18,424 nucleotides of DNA from G020348385 sp964580235 (GTDB lineage: Bacteria > Acidobacteriota > Aminicenantia > Aminicenantales > Aminicenantaceae), in the NCBI GenBank assembly GCA_964580235.1, contig CAZOJY010000073.1, positions 1 through 18,424 of the forward strand, in the 5' to 3' direction. The notes under the pieces are model-generated. The model was not told where the DNA came from and did no database searches. It saw nothing but the letters and a program-made list of their open reading frames with translations. The position numbers and the translations under genes were made by a program. Every line of letters starts with the position of its first letter. The stretch's first letter is position 1. This document shows, piece after piece, positions 8,101 to 15,309 of this stretch.

Positions 8101-8235
8101 GGTGAGCTCTTCTTTAGGTGATTCTATGGTTTCCGTAACCGCAATATCCTCCTTAGATGGGCCCATTTGCGTACCACATTCGCTGCAAAATTTAGACTCG
8201 GTGGGATTATCGATCTGGCATTTGGGACATTTCAT
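5137..8235 (-). CDS. TPR-containing membrane Ser/Thr protein kinase C
   Basis: This complete 1032-aa kinase is the best reference copy of the array. Zinc-ribbon cysteines are at 3, 6, 17 and 20. The kinase domain runs from about 54 to 310: glycine loop GRGGMG 61-66, lysine 83, HRDLKPQN 175-182 with catalytic D177, DFG 195-197, and an activation segment ending GTPDYMSPEQ at 215-224. A basic juxtamembrane stretch precedes a TM helix at about 343-362, so the C-terminal half is probably extracytoplasmic. A TolB/FlgO-like alpha/beta domain covers about 380-515, and TPR-like helical repeats about 535-1025. It likely phosphorylates cytoplasmic Ser/Thr targets in response to something bound outside; ligand and targets are unknown. 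The ATG at 8235 has an AGGGGAGG Shine-Dalgarno and the array promoter. It shares 152 identical bp with kinase D. Confidence 0.95.
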   Translation of the reverse strand: MKCPKCQIDNPTESKFCSECGTQMGPSKEDIAVTETIESPKEELTTGATFAGRYQIIEELGRGGMGRVYKALDTEVNEKVALKLIKPEIAADKKTIERFRNELKFARKIRHKNVCQMYDLSKKKGNYYITMEYVNGDDLKGMIRRMGRFSAGQAITIAKQVCDGLTEAHKLGVVHRDLKPQNIMIDQDGNARIMDFGIARSLEGKGITGAGVMIGTPDYMSPEQVDGKETDQRSDIYSLGIILYEMVTGQTPFEGDTPFTIGVKHKSETPKDPKELNPQIPDDLGRVILRCLEKEREQRYPNSQELCSDLSAIEQGIPTTEKVIPKKRPLTSREITVQLSPRKIFIPALIVIGVIIAAIVIWQLLPQKEITPTPPSDKPSLAIMYFKNNTGDNGLNHWRTMLTNLLIADLTQSRHLRVLSEDKLINILNRLNQAEAKAYSSDVLKQVATQGHATHVLTGAYAKAGDEFRINVILQDAITLEHIDSESISGTGEQSIFSMVDELTRRVKANFRLTPEEIASDIDKDIGIVTTSSPEAYKYYVEGIRYDIKGDYKKVIEYMEKAVEIDPEFASAYLAMAWSYGNLAYFAEEKKALMMALEVSDRLSDREKYNIQGQFYMQQSEKTWDKSLEAFEKLIQLYPDDITGNNALAILYSRLGDREKAIEHYKICVNYKTEDVVIYTNLANTYCAEGLYDKAIEVLESHINNIKDSDFIRRSLALTYRYQGKYDLAIAEADKALSFNPDSWQNIRSKGDIYFYMGNLQKAGQEYRKLIERDEPLDYAWGLLRLQSLYLLQGKFEDFKEKILEGIELSEKLGQITWSMAWRSSLSHAELRLGNSGQAMEELKEVWGTAIAEEDLGTQRAILRDMGLVHLEMESIEEAENTAERLKEMTEQAPNKELFRDYYYLKSMIELEKENYSMAIEYIEKGLSLLSATSDLNLVFTDSLGLAYYRKGDLENAQETYERALSLATGRFDYGDVYAKSFYMLGKIYEEMGWEGKAIENYEKFLEFWRNADPGLPEVEDAKTRLSSLASR
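7457..7608. repeat. 152-bp block identical to 11327-11478 (kinase C copy)
   Basis: Reading both copies base by base shows no mismatch over 152 bp. Immediately outside, at 7456 versus 11326 and 7609 versus 11479, differences resume and many are synonymous. The block encodes the activation segment through the start of the C-lobe (about residues 210-259, including MSPEQVDGKETDQRSD). Confidence 0.85.
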
Positions 8236-8267
8236 ACAAAGCCTCCCCTCGGATTCCTCGGCAATAA

Positions 8268-8294
8268 ATTATCAATTCATGTGAAAAAAAGCAA
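8268..8294 (-). promoter_or_regulatory. Conserved kinase promoter (kinase C copy)
   Basis: On the minus strand, TTGCTT (8289-8294) and GATAAT (8268-8273) are 15 bp apart, with 32 bp to the ATG at 8235. It is back to back with the TA3 promoter, whose -35 begins 36 bp away, so the antitoxin operator and the kinase promoter are close neighbours. Confidence 0.7.
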
Positions 8295-8330
8295 GGCAAG
8301 CCTGTCTTATGAATAGAAGGATGAAACATA

Positions 8331-8403
8331 TTGACAATTGCCTCTATGTGTCTTAATATTTATTTGGTCAGTTATTAGGTCTAAAAATTGACCATTTAGG
8401 AGG
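8331..8403 (+). promoter_or_regulatory. TA3 promoter, operator-like inverted repeats and RBS
   Basis: TTGACA (8331-8336) and TAATAT (8354-8359) are 17 bp apart. Downstream lie TGGTCA (8365-8370) and its inverse TGACCA (8389-8394), with a further GGTC at 8378-8381 able to pair with GACC at 8390-8393. These are candidate Phd-type operator half-sites between promoter and gene. AGGAGG (8398-8403) is five bases before the TTG start and decides it. Confidence 0.6.
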
Positions 8404-8408
8404 ATACA

Positions 8409-8678
8409 TTGAATCATATTTCAGAGACAATTCCTGCCAGCAAGGCAAAGACATATTTCTCCCAACTCCTTCGGAGGATGAGAGAACAGCATGAATCATT
8501 TGCCATCACTCAAAGGGGGAAGGTCGAGGGCGTGTTGTTGAACATCGAAGAGTATGAAAGCCTCATCGAGACGCTCGAGATATTGAGCGATAGAGAATTG
8601 GTAAAAAGTATCGAAAGAGGCCTCAAAGATGCAAAGGCCAGAAGGCTTTATCCCCACAATGATGTTTTCAAAGACTAG
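8409..8678 (+). CDS. Phd/YefM-family antitoxin
   Basis: This 89-aa protein matches the Phd/YefM fold. The N-terminal part, ETIPASKAKTYFSQLLRRM, is the DNA-binding dimer region. It is followed by HESFAITQRGKVEGVLLNIEEYESLIETLEIL, the hallmark 'I T xxG K xxxVL xxx EYESL xET' pattern. The remaining tail, rich in charged residues, would cover the toxin. The start is a TTG at 8409, supported by an ideal AGGAGG five bases upstream and no better ATG. Phd-type antitoxins bind their toxin and repress their own operon. The toxin gene follows after 15 bp. It is divergent from kinase C. The family is confident; the cognate partner is assigned by adjacency. Confidence 0.9.
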   Translation: MNHISETIPASKAKTYFSQLLRRMREQHESFAITQRGKVEGVLLNIEEYESLIETLEILSDRELVKSIERGLKDAKARRLYPHNDVFKD

Positions 8679-8693
8679 AAGAATTCGTAAGCC

Positions 8694-8972
8694 TTGAAAA
8701 AATACACACTTAAATACACACGGGAGGCCAAAAAAAGAATCGAAAAGCTTGACGCATCAATCAAAAAAATCATTCAAAAAGCGATCGATTCCCTTGCCCT
8801 AAATCCCCACGAAGGGAAACCTTTGTCCTATGAATTGGCCGGGCTTTATTCATACAGAACTTCAGACTACAGGATAATTTACAAAATCGAGGAAGGACAG
8901 CTTATCATCATTATAATAACAGTTGGCCACCGCAGAGAGATCTATAAGAAGTTGAAGGAACTGGTAAGCTGA
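8694..8972 (+). CDS. RelE-family mRNA interferase toxin (TA3)
   Basis: A 92-aa RelE-type toxin. It begins MKKYTLKYTREAKKRIEKLD, the typical strand-helix opening. A helical hairpin and LNPHEGKPLSYELAGLYSYR come next, then the catalytic beta-strands: R55, R60 (DYRIIY) and GHRREIY with H79, R80 and Y84. RelE enzymes cleave mRNA in the ribosomal A site, and Phd/YefM antitoxins commonly pair with them. The start is read as TTG at 8694; the upstream Shine-Dalgarno is weak, so translation may depend on coupling with the antitoxin 15 bp upstream. Its stop lies 4 bp from that of convergent kinase D. The YRxxDYRIIY...GHRxEIY core resembles the TA4 toxin, but the antitoxins are unrelated. Confidence 0.88.
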   Translation: MKKYTLKYTREAKKRIEKLDASIKKIIQKAIDSLALNPHEGKPLSYELAGLYSYRTSDYRIIYKIEEGQLIIIIITVGHRREIYKKLKELVS

Positions 8973-8976
8973 ATTA

Positions 8977-11900
8977 TTATTGGAGTTCTCTCAAACGGGT
9001 TTTGGCATCTTCGACTTCGGGGAGGCCTGGATCGGCGTTTTTCCAAAGGTCAAGGAACCTCTCGTAATTCTCGATGGCTTTGCCTGCCCAACCTTTTTCC
9101 TGGTAAAGCTTTGCTAATCTGTAATAATACTTGGGATGGACAAGACGCCTTTCCTTCTTTCTCGGATCAAAAGTAATCAACCTTTCGTACTCATCGATAG
9201 CTTTATCCGCATCTCCCTTTTTTGCGTAAGCCCTGGATAATACATCATTCAGAAAGGGCACATTGTGCAAAGCCATATACATATAAGTTATTGTCGTTAA
9301 TCTTCTCGGGAGGGCTTCTGCTTTATATAAATCGATGATTTGCTCAACTTTGCCTTCTCCGAGCAGAAGTTCTCCTTTCAAGTAATTATAATATGCCGTT
9401 AATCTTGCTTTATAGGCTTGTTCTATCTCCGGCAAGAGGAGTTCCATCTGTTTCAATTTCGACTTTGCATCATCGATTCGTCCTTCCTTCAAATCGACTA
9501 ATCCAAGGAAAAATTTGTAGTATACGGTGGGCCTCTGAGCCAATTGAGATGGGCTTTTGTCTACCAAATCAAACCAGGTTTGAACGCATTTCCGGCTGGC
9601 TTCTGTTTCTCCCCTTTCAAGGTGAACCATTCCTTTCATCCAGATTGCTGCTCTTTTTAAGGCCAAATTCCCCAATTCCGTCGCCATTTTTTCTGCTATG
9701 TCGATTGAATCAAGAGCTTTTTCCGTATTGCCCAGCCAGTAGAGATAAAATCCTTTCCACCAACGACCTATAGCCTTGTCGCCTTGAGCCAAACTCCTCG
9801 AAATCTGTTTATCTGCCCATTTCACGGTTTCGACATAATCTTGCTTTAGAGCATAGGCATACCCCAGCTTCCAATCCGATCCCAATCCAGGTTTTATTTC
9901 TGAGGCTTCCTTGTATTTGGCAATAGACTCATCGAGGTTTCCCATTATCAGATATATTTCTCCCATGGAATCCAGCGGATTAGCATTATCCGGAGATAGA
10001 GAAGAATATTTCTGCAAATATTCGATGGCCTTTTCGTATTCTTCCATAGCAGAGTATGTGTAGGCCATATGATTCATAGCCAATCCGTAGTTCGGATCGA
10101 GCTCCAGTGCTTTCGTGAATTCTTCTATGGCTTCTTTGTATCGCCGGCTTATCCTGTATAGATTTCCCAGATCGTGGTGGAAAAAATCTTCTCTGGGGTA
10201 TTTCTCGACTAATTGTTTAAGTAGATCAATGGCTTTTTCAAGATCTCGTCCGATGTAATGAGCATATATCGATTCGATCCACAACCTCTCTTTGTCTGAT
10301 GTCTTCGCAGAATATTTTTTAGCATTCTCGAATGCTTCATTTCGACCTTTTGTGTTTCCTGAATTCCCATATGCGATCCCGAGGAAAATATGGGCGACGG
10401 CAAAGGTCGGATCGAGCTCCACAGCCTTCTGCAACAGTTTAATGGCATCCTCAAAGTAAAACTTAGTCAGTTCGTTGCCGCCTTTCAGGAAATAGTTGTA
10501 CGCCTCCATGGAAGAGGTCGTAACGTCTATAATACTCATTTGAGTTTCATCGATCTTTGCGGCAGGGATGCCAATTCCTTGGGAAATTTCACTGCTGAGT
10601 TCGTCGATTTGCGTTTTGAGGATACTTGAAACCCCCTCGCCTTTTGAGCTGCCACTCTTGAGAAGCTTCTTATTGTCGACATCCAGGATTTTCACCTCTG
10701 TGGCGAACATATCACCAGCTTTGGTAAAACTCCCCAAGACAATGGCTTGTATGCCTTCCCTGCGGCAGAGTTCAAATCCCAAATCGCTGTCTATCAAGCT
10801 AACATTCTCCTTGCCCATTTGTTTGAGAAGATCATGCATGCGTTCCCAGGTGGCGACGTAAAAATACCCTGTTTGCTCGAGGCTTGTGATCAGGAGATTT
10901 GGGATCGCATCTTGGAGATAGTCGAAGGCTGAATCGCCTGTCCGATTATTAAAACTGATGATGGCTATCGAATTTTCGATCTTTGGAGCCGAGATGATTT
11001 CTTGTTGAGGAAGCATCTGCCAGATAATTATTCCGATTGCAGCGACAGCGATGACGATCAGGGTTGGAATCAGGAGTTTTTTAAGATTGAATTGGACAGT
11101 GATTTCTCTAGAAGTGAGGGGCTTTCTGTCAGGAACGATGCGTTCTGTGGTGGGGATGCCTTTTTGGATGTTGGTCAGTTCGTTCCGCAGTTCGGCTGTG
11201 CTCTGGTATCTGTCCTCCATTTCCTTTCCAAGACATTTTAGGATCACATGATTGAGATCATCGAGAATTTGAGTATTGAGCTCCTTTGGTGCTCTTGGTG
11301 TCTCGCTTTTATGCTTAACGCCGATTGTGAAGGGAGTGTCTCCCTCGAATGGCGTCTGGCCGGTCACCATCTCGTATAAGATGATTCCCAGCGAATAGAT
11401 ATCCGATCGTTGATCCGTCTCTTTCCCATCGACCTGTTCAGGGCTCATGTAATCGGGGGTGCCGATCATCACGCCTGCACCTGTGATGCTTTTTCCTTCG
11501 AGCGATCGGGCAATTCCGAAGTCCATGATCCTGGCATCACCCTCTTTGTCGATCATGATGTTCTGAGGTTTAAGATCCCTGTGGACAACACCCAATTTGT
11601 GGGCTTCTTCCAAACCGTCGCAGATCTGGTTGGCGATGGTGATAGCCTGCCCTGCGCTTAGTTGCCCCATCTTTTTGATCAAGCCTTTCAGGTCCTCGCC
11701 AGCCACATACTCCATCGTGATGTAGTACGAACCTTCCTCTCTGTTGAGGTCGAACATCTGACAGACGTTCTTGTGTCGGATCTTCCGGGCGAATTTCAAT
11801 TCGTTCCGGAAGCGTTCGATGGTTTTTTTATCAGCAGCAATCTCAGCTTTGATGAGCTTTATCGCCACTTTTTCGTTCACTTCTGTGTCCAGAGCTTTGT

Positions 11901-12102
11901 AAACTCTCCCCATTCCCCCTCTTCCCAGCTCTTCGATGATCTGGTATTTATTGGCAAATGTGGAGCCTGTGGTCAGCTCTTCTTTTGGTGTTTCTATGGT
12001 TTTTGTGACAGGGAGGTCTTCAGGGGGCTGGATTTGCGTTCCGCACTTCCCGCAATAAGAAAGACCTGGAGGATTATCAAAACCGCATTTGGAACATTTC
12101 AT
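8977..12102 (-). CDS. TPR-containing membrane Ser/Thr protein kinase D
   Basis: A complete 1041-aa kinase, second gene of an operon with kinase E (12-bp gap). Zinc-ribbon cysteines are at 3, 6, 17 and 20. The glycine loop GRGGMG is at 60-65, the lysine in AIK at 82, HRDLKPQN begins at 174 with catalytic D176, and DFG is at 194-196. A basic stretch and TM helix lie at about 341-361. The TolB-like domain (about 375-520) has diverged strongly from that of kinase C, and TPR repeats fill about 530-1030, ending in the shared NADPGLPEVEDAKTRL signature. The ATG at 12102 lies after AGAGAAG, which follows directly on the kinase E stop; no array promoter is present, so it depends on kinase E transcription. 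The 152-bp block encoding the activation segment and flanks is identical to kinase C. Confidence 0.95.
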   Translation of the reverse strand: MKCSKCGFDNPPGLSYCGKCGTQIQPPEDLPVTKTIETPKEELTTGSTFANKYQIIEELGRGGMGRVYKALDTEVNEKVAIKLIKAEIAADKKTIERFRNELKFARKIRHKNVCQMFDLNREEGSYYITMEYVAGEDLKGLIKKMGQLSAGQAITIANQICDGLEEAHKLGVVHRDLKPQNIMIDKEGDARIMDFGIARSLEGKSITGAGVMIGTPDYMSPEQVDGKETDQRSDIYSLGIILYEMVTGQTPFEGDTPFTIGVKHKSETPRAPKELNTQILDDLNHVILKCLGKEMEDRYQSTAELRNELTNIQKGIPTTERIVPDRKPLTSREITVQFNLKKLLIPTLIVIAVAAIGIIIWQMLPQQEIISAPKIENSIAIISFNNRTGDSAFDYLQDAIPNLLITSLEQTGYFYVATWERMHDLLKQMGKENVSLIDSDLGFELCRREGIQAIVLGSFTKAGDMFATEVKILDVDNKKLLKSGSSKGEGVSSILKTQIDELSSEISQGIGIPAAKIDETQMSIIDVTTSSMEAYNYFLKGGNELTKFYFEDAIKLLQKAVELDPTFAVAHIFLGIAYGNSGNTKGRNEAFENAKKYSAKTSDKERLWIESIYAHYIGRDLEKAIDLLKQLVEKYPREDFFHHDLGNLYRISRRYKEAIEEFTKALELDPNYGLAMNHMAYTYSAMEEYEKAIEYLQKYSSLSPDNANPLDSMGEIYLIMGNLDESIAKYKEASEIKPGLGSDWKLGYAYALKQDYVETVKWADKQISRSLAQGDKAIGRWWKGFYLYWLGNTEKALDSIDIAEKMATELGNLALKRAAIWMKGMVHLERGETEASRKCVQTWFDLVDKSPSQLAQRPTVYYKFFLGLVDLKEGRIDDAKSKLKQMELLLPEIEQAYKARLTAYYNYLKGELLLGEGKVEQIIDLYKAEALPRRLTTITYMYMALHNVPFLNDVLSRAYAKKGDADKAIDEYERLITFDPRKKERRLVHPKYYYRLAKLYQEKGWAGKAIENYERFLDLWKNADPGLPEVEDAKTRLRELQ
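11327..11478. repeat. 152-bp block identical to 7457-7608 (kinase D copy)
   Basis: This is the partner of the block in kinase C. The identity ends sharply on both sides while the encoded proteins stay similar, the pattern left by gene conversion or short recombination between paralogues. Confidence 0.85.
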
Positions 12103-12114
12103 GCTGATCTTCTC

Positions 12115-14616
12115 TTACTCCAATCCTATTTTTTTCAACATCTCCAGGTATCTTGGATCGGAGCGGACATTATCAAGATTGTGATCAACTTTGATATACC
12201 AAAGGTATGGATCACGGTCCTCATAAGCTTTATCGAGCCATTCAAAACCCCTGTCATTTTCTCCTATAGAAAAATGAAAAACAGCCCAAATGAAGGACGG
12301 AAAAGCCGGACGACTGGCTTGCCTCATGAATGCATCCCGTACTTGTTGTGCGCGCTTGCTTTGGCCTAACTGATCGAAGATTAATCCTACAGTGATAGCA
12401 GCGTAAGCCCGATCTCTCGGATCAAAATCTGTAGATTTTTCGTATGCTGAGAACGATTCCTCAATCATGGACTTGCCATAATAAGCATATCCAAGTAATC
12501 CATACGCATTCCCCCAATTTGGATCTAGCTCTATTACTTTTTTTGCACTTTCGATGGCAAGATCATACTTTCGGGCATAGTTGGATATCTGTGCAAGATC
12601 GGTGTTTATTATCAAAGAAAGGGGGTCCAATTCTCTTGCTAATAGTATTTCCTCGATGGCTCTATCGAAATCAGCCTGGTATAAATGATAAAACGCAAGC
12701 CAGTGGTGGGCAGTCGTGTAGTTGGAGTTGAGTTCAATGGCCTTGTTCAGTTCTCTCTCCGCACTAGGCCAATCAAAATCATACATTTTGATGAAACCTA
12801 ACGTGGCATGAGCTTCTGCAAGCGTGTCATTGAGTTCGATCGCTCTCAATGCAGCTTTTAGGGCTTTTTGATAGGCCTCATCAAACGGGAATGAGCTATA
12901 CCAGGGAAGAACATTATAGCTGTCAGCTATTCCCAAATATGCCAGGGCAAAATTGGCATCTTTCCCGATGGCTTGCTCGAAATACTCGATGGCTTTATTC
13001 AGTTCTTCTTCTGTTCTTCTGTTCCAAAAATAACGCCCTCTCAGATAAAGATCATAAGCCTCAGGATCTTGAGTGGTGCGCTTCATAATTTCTCTCTTTT
13101 CCTCTCCCAAAAGCTTGACTTTCAAATTATCGATAATATCAAGGGATATTTTATCCTGCAGGTCGAAGATGTCCTCCTCATCACGTTGATATTGATCGGA
13201 CCAAATGGGATAACCATCGGCGACATTTATGAGGCTGACTGTGATACGCAATCTATTTCCCGATTTCCGCAGAGTTCCTTCCAATATGTTGTCGACCTTT
13301 AATTTTTCCCCAATCTCTTGAGGACTCAGATCTTTGTCTTTAAAATAGAAGGAAGACGACCGGGCCGGTACGATGAGCGATTCGACTTTATTCAGCCTGT
13401 TTATGAGTTCATCGGCAAGGCCGTCACAAAAGTATTCCTGATCCTTCTGGATGCTCAAATCTTCGAAAGGGAGCACGGCGATGGAGTGTTTTGTTGGTGT
13501 TGGTAGAGCAACTTTTTTTTGGGGCAGGAGTTTCCAGATGAGGATGGCTGCAATGACTAACGCGATGGCAATCATGGCAGGGAAAAGAATTTTTTTGGGA
13601 TTAAAAGTGACAGTTACTTCCTTGGATGTCATTGGTTTCTGTTTAGGAGCTATTCTTTCTGTTGTTGGGATTACTGTCTCGATATTTCCAAGTTCGGACA
13701 GCACTGTCTCTACACTTTGATAGCGATTTTCTTTTTGTTTTTCCAGACATTTAAGAATCATATCAGAGAGAGCATCCGGGATGTTTGCATTGAGGTCTTT
13801 GGGATTTTGAGGAGTTTCCCCTTTTTGCATCACGCCGATGGCAAACGGAGTGTCTGCCTCGAATGGTACCCGACCTGTCACCATTTCATACAGGATTATG
13901 CCAAAGGAATAGATGTCCGAGCGTTGGTCGACTTCCTTCCCTTCAACCTGCTCGGGGGACATGAACTCGGGTGTTCCGATCATCACACCAGCCCCAGTAA
14001 TCCCTTTTGCACCAAGGGACCGGGCGATCCCAAAGTCCAAGATACGGGCATTGCCTTGCCTGTCGATCATGATGTTGCCAGGCTTAAGGTCTCTGTGGAC
14101 TACTCCCATTCTGTGTGCTTCGATAAGACCTTCACATACCTGCTTGGCGATTCGGATCGCTGTCCCTAAGCTGAGTTGACCGCTCATCCGAATCATGCTC
14201 TTGAGATTTTCACCGGGGATGTATTCCATGGTGATGAAGTGTGAGCCCTTTTCCTCGCCAAGATGATACATAGTACCCACATTCCTGTGACTGATCTTCC
14301 GCGCCATTTTCAGCTCGTTTCCGAATCTGGTGATGGTGTTTTTATCAGAAGCGATTTCGGGCTTGATGAGTTTAAGGGCAATCTTTTCGTTGATCTTTGT
14401 ATCGATGGCCTTATAAACCCGGCCCATGCCTCCCTTTCCCAGCTCTTCGATGATCTGGTATCGTCCGGCAAAACTGGAGCCTGTAGTGAGCTCTTCTTTT
14501 GGAGTTTGCATAGTCTCGGTAAGTACGGCGTCCTCGTTAGAAGGGAATGGAGTCGCACATTTAAGGCAAAAACGAGCCGTTTCAGGATTATTGGTGTCAC
14601 ACTTGGGACACTTCAT
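12115..14616 (-). CDS. TolB/TPR-containing membrane Ser/Thr protein kinase E
   Basis: A complete 833-aa kinase, about 200 residues shorter than C and D. Zinc-ribbon cysteines are at 3, 6, 17 and 20. The glycine loop GKGGMG is at 60-65, the lysine in ALK at 82, HRDLKPGN has D176, DFG is at 194-196 and GTPEFMSPEQ at 214-223. A TM helix lies at about 342-362. The second half differs from its neighbours. SIAVLPFEDLS...FCDGLADELINRL (378-408) and IWSDQYQR...IFDLQDKI (471-490) form the TolB-like domain typical of TPR proteins and class III cyclase-linked regulators. About six TPRs follow, ending in NVRSDPRYLEMLKKIGLE. The array's NADPG ending is absent. It has the array promoter, an AGGGGA Shine-Dalgarno and ATG at 14616, and leads an operon with kinase D. 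Confidence 0.95.
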   Translation of the reverse strand: MKCPKCDTNNPETARFCLKCATPFPSNEDAVLTETMQTPKEELTTGSSFAGRYQIIEELGKGGMGRVYKAIDTKINEKIALKLIKPEIASDKNTITRFGNELKMARKISHRNVGTMYHLGEEKGSHFITMEYIPGENLKSMIRMSGQLSLGTAIRIAKQVCEGLIEAHRMGVVHRDLKPGNIMIDRQGNARILDFGIARSLGAKGITGAGVMIGTPEFMSPEQVEGKEVDQRSDIYSFGIILYEMVTGRVPFEADTPFAIGVMQKGETPQNPKDLNANIPDALSDMILKCLEKQKENRYQSVETVLSELGNIETVIPTTERIAPKQKPMTSKEVTVTFNPKKILFPAMIAIALVIAAILIWKLLPQKKVALPTPTKHSIAVLPFEDLSIQKDQEYFCDGLADELINRLNKVESLIVPARSSSFYFKDKDLSPQEIGEKLKVDNILEGTLRKSGNRLRITVSLINVADGYPIWSDQYQRDEEDIFDLQDKISLDIIDNLKVKLLGEEKREIMKRTTQDPEAYDLYLRGRYFWNRRTEEELNKAIEYFEQAIGKDANFALAYLGIADSYNVLPWYSSFPFDEAYQKALKAALRAIELNDTLAEAHATLGFIKMYDFDWPSAERELNKAIELNSNYTTAHHWLAFYHLYQADFDRAIEEILLARELDPLSLIINTDLAQISNYARKYDLAIESAKKVIELDPNWGNAYGLLGYAYYGKSMIEESFSAYEKSTDFDPRDRAYAAITVGLIFDQLGQSKRAQQVRDAFMRQASRPAFPSFIWAVFHFSIGENDRGFEWLDKAYEDRDPYLWYIKVDHNLDNVRSDPRYLEMLKKIGLE

Positions 14617-14648
14617 ACTTATCTTCCCCTAGCTTTCATCGGCAATAA

Positions 14649-14675
14649 ATTATCAATTCATGAGAAAAAAAGCAA
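14649..14675 (-). promoter_or_regulatory. Conserved kinase promoter (kinase E-D operon copy)
   Basis: On the minus strand, TTGCTT (14670-14675) and GATAAT (14649-14654) are 15 bp apart, with 32 bp to the ATG at 14616. It drives kinases E and D together and is back to back with the TA4 promoter, whose -35 begins 51 bp away. Confidence 0.7.
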
Positions 14676-14726
14676 GAAAGCAGAGTCACATAGATGAAGG
14701 CTGGAAATGAGATGATGTGCCTGAGC

Positions 14727-14764
14727 TTGAAAATACACAGAATGTGTGTATAATATGTGTATAA
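14727..14764 (+). promoter_or_regulatory. TA4 promoter with direct and inverted TGTGTATA repeats
   Basis: TTGAAA (14727-14732) and TATAAT (14749-14754) are 16 bp apart. TGTGTATAA occurs twice, at 14745-14753 and 14756-14764, one helical turn apart and covering the -10. An inverted ATACACA lies just upstream at about 14733-14739. Direct repeats at about 11 bp are a common layout for ribbon-helix-helix repressors, so autoregulation is likely. An AGGAGG Shine-Dalgarno follows at 14777-14782. Confidence 0.65.
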
Positions 14765-14787
14765 CTAGGCATTCTCAGGAGGAAAAC

Positions 14788-15012
14788 ATGCAGGTTAGGC
14801 ACAACATCACTTTGGATGAGGAGATATCCCAGGAGCTTGAAACTTTGGCCAAAGAACTCGGAGAGAAAAAAAGCTACATCATAGAGAAGGCCCTGACAGT
14901 TTATTTTGATCTGCTTGATCTGAAGCTTGCGAAGAAACGATTGAAGGACCTGGAGGATGGGCGGGATGAATTGCTCGATGCGGATGATGTTTGGAAAATC
15001 CTGGATTTATAG
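14788..15012 (+). CDS. Ribbon-helix-helix (RelB/CopG-like) antitoxin
   Basis: A 74-aa protein starting MQVRHNITLDEEISQELETL, the strand and first helix of a ribbon-helix-helix fold, then EKKSYIIEKALTVYFDLLD as second helix. The C-terminal LAKKRLKDLEDGRDELLDADDVW is typical of RelB-like antitoxins that pair with RelE. The ATG at 14788 is five bases after a perfect AGGAGG; the upstream in-frame ATG at 14746 falls inside the promoter -10 and is rejected. The toxin ATG follows 2 bp after the stop. It is divergent from kinase E and probably autoregulated through the TGTGTATAA repeats. Confidence 0.88.
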   Translation: MQVRHNITLDEEISQELETLAKELGEKKSYIIEKALTVYFDLLDLKLAKKRLKDLEDGRDELLDADDVWKILDL

Positions 15013-15014
15013 GA

Positions 15015-15284
15015 ATGTACAAACTGAAGTTTTTGGGAAAAGCTTTAGAAGATTTGAAGCGAATCGATAGAGCTCATCAGAAAATAGTCAAAGCCAAATT
15101 GTTGATACTGGCTAAAAATCCAGCAGCACTCAAAAACAATATAAAGAAAATTGGCGGAGCAGAGGATAATCTTTACAGGCTGAGAACAGGCAGCTACAGA
15201 GTTATTTTCAAAAAGGAAGAGAACCAGCTCATAATCATTGTCGTGAGAATCGGACACCGAAAAGAAATCTACCTGAAATTATGA
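15015..15284 (+). CDS. RelE-family mRNA interferase toxin (TA4)
   Basis: An 89-aa RelE toxin. MYKLKFLGKALEDLKRID opens the fold, followed by a helical hairpin and LAKNPAALKNNIKKIGG. The beta-sheet core has YRLRTGSYRVIF (R57, R62), LIIIVVRIGHRKEIY (H81, R82) and a terminal Tyr at 86, all positions typical of active RelE enzymes. The ATG at 15015, directly after TAGGA and the antitoxin stop, is chosen over an earlier in-frame ATG at 14991 that would overlap the antitoxin and add eight residues foreign to the family. It is convergent with kinase F, with 22 bp between the two stops. Confidence 0.9.
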   Translation: MYKLKFLGKALEDLKRIDRAHQKIVKAKLLILAKNPAALKNNIKKIGGAEDNLYRLRTGSYRVIFKKEENQLIIIVVRIGHRKEIYLKL

Positions 15285-15288
15285 AAGT

Positions 15289-15309
15289 TATGAAAGCCTG
15301 ACCCCATTA
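15289..15309 (-). repeat. 21-bp GGGGTCAGGC element at the kinase F stop, copy 2
   Basis: It matches the element at 1374-1394 in 19 of 21 positions and likewise begins, on the minus strand, with the TAA stop of a kinase gene. It fills most of the short gap between the TA4 toxin and kinase F. Confidence 0.5.

Noticed and set aside
11662..12369. 235-codon open frame on the plus strand opposite the start of kinase D and the end of kinase E
   Set aside because: It lies antisense to well-supported kinase sequence and spans a gene boundary. It has no Shine-Dalgarno and its product matches no family I recognise; it is a shadow frame.
14746..14787. Upstream ATG extending the TA4 antitoxin by 14 residues
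   Set aside because: It lies within the TATAAT region, and the ATG at 14788 has a perfect AGGAGG.
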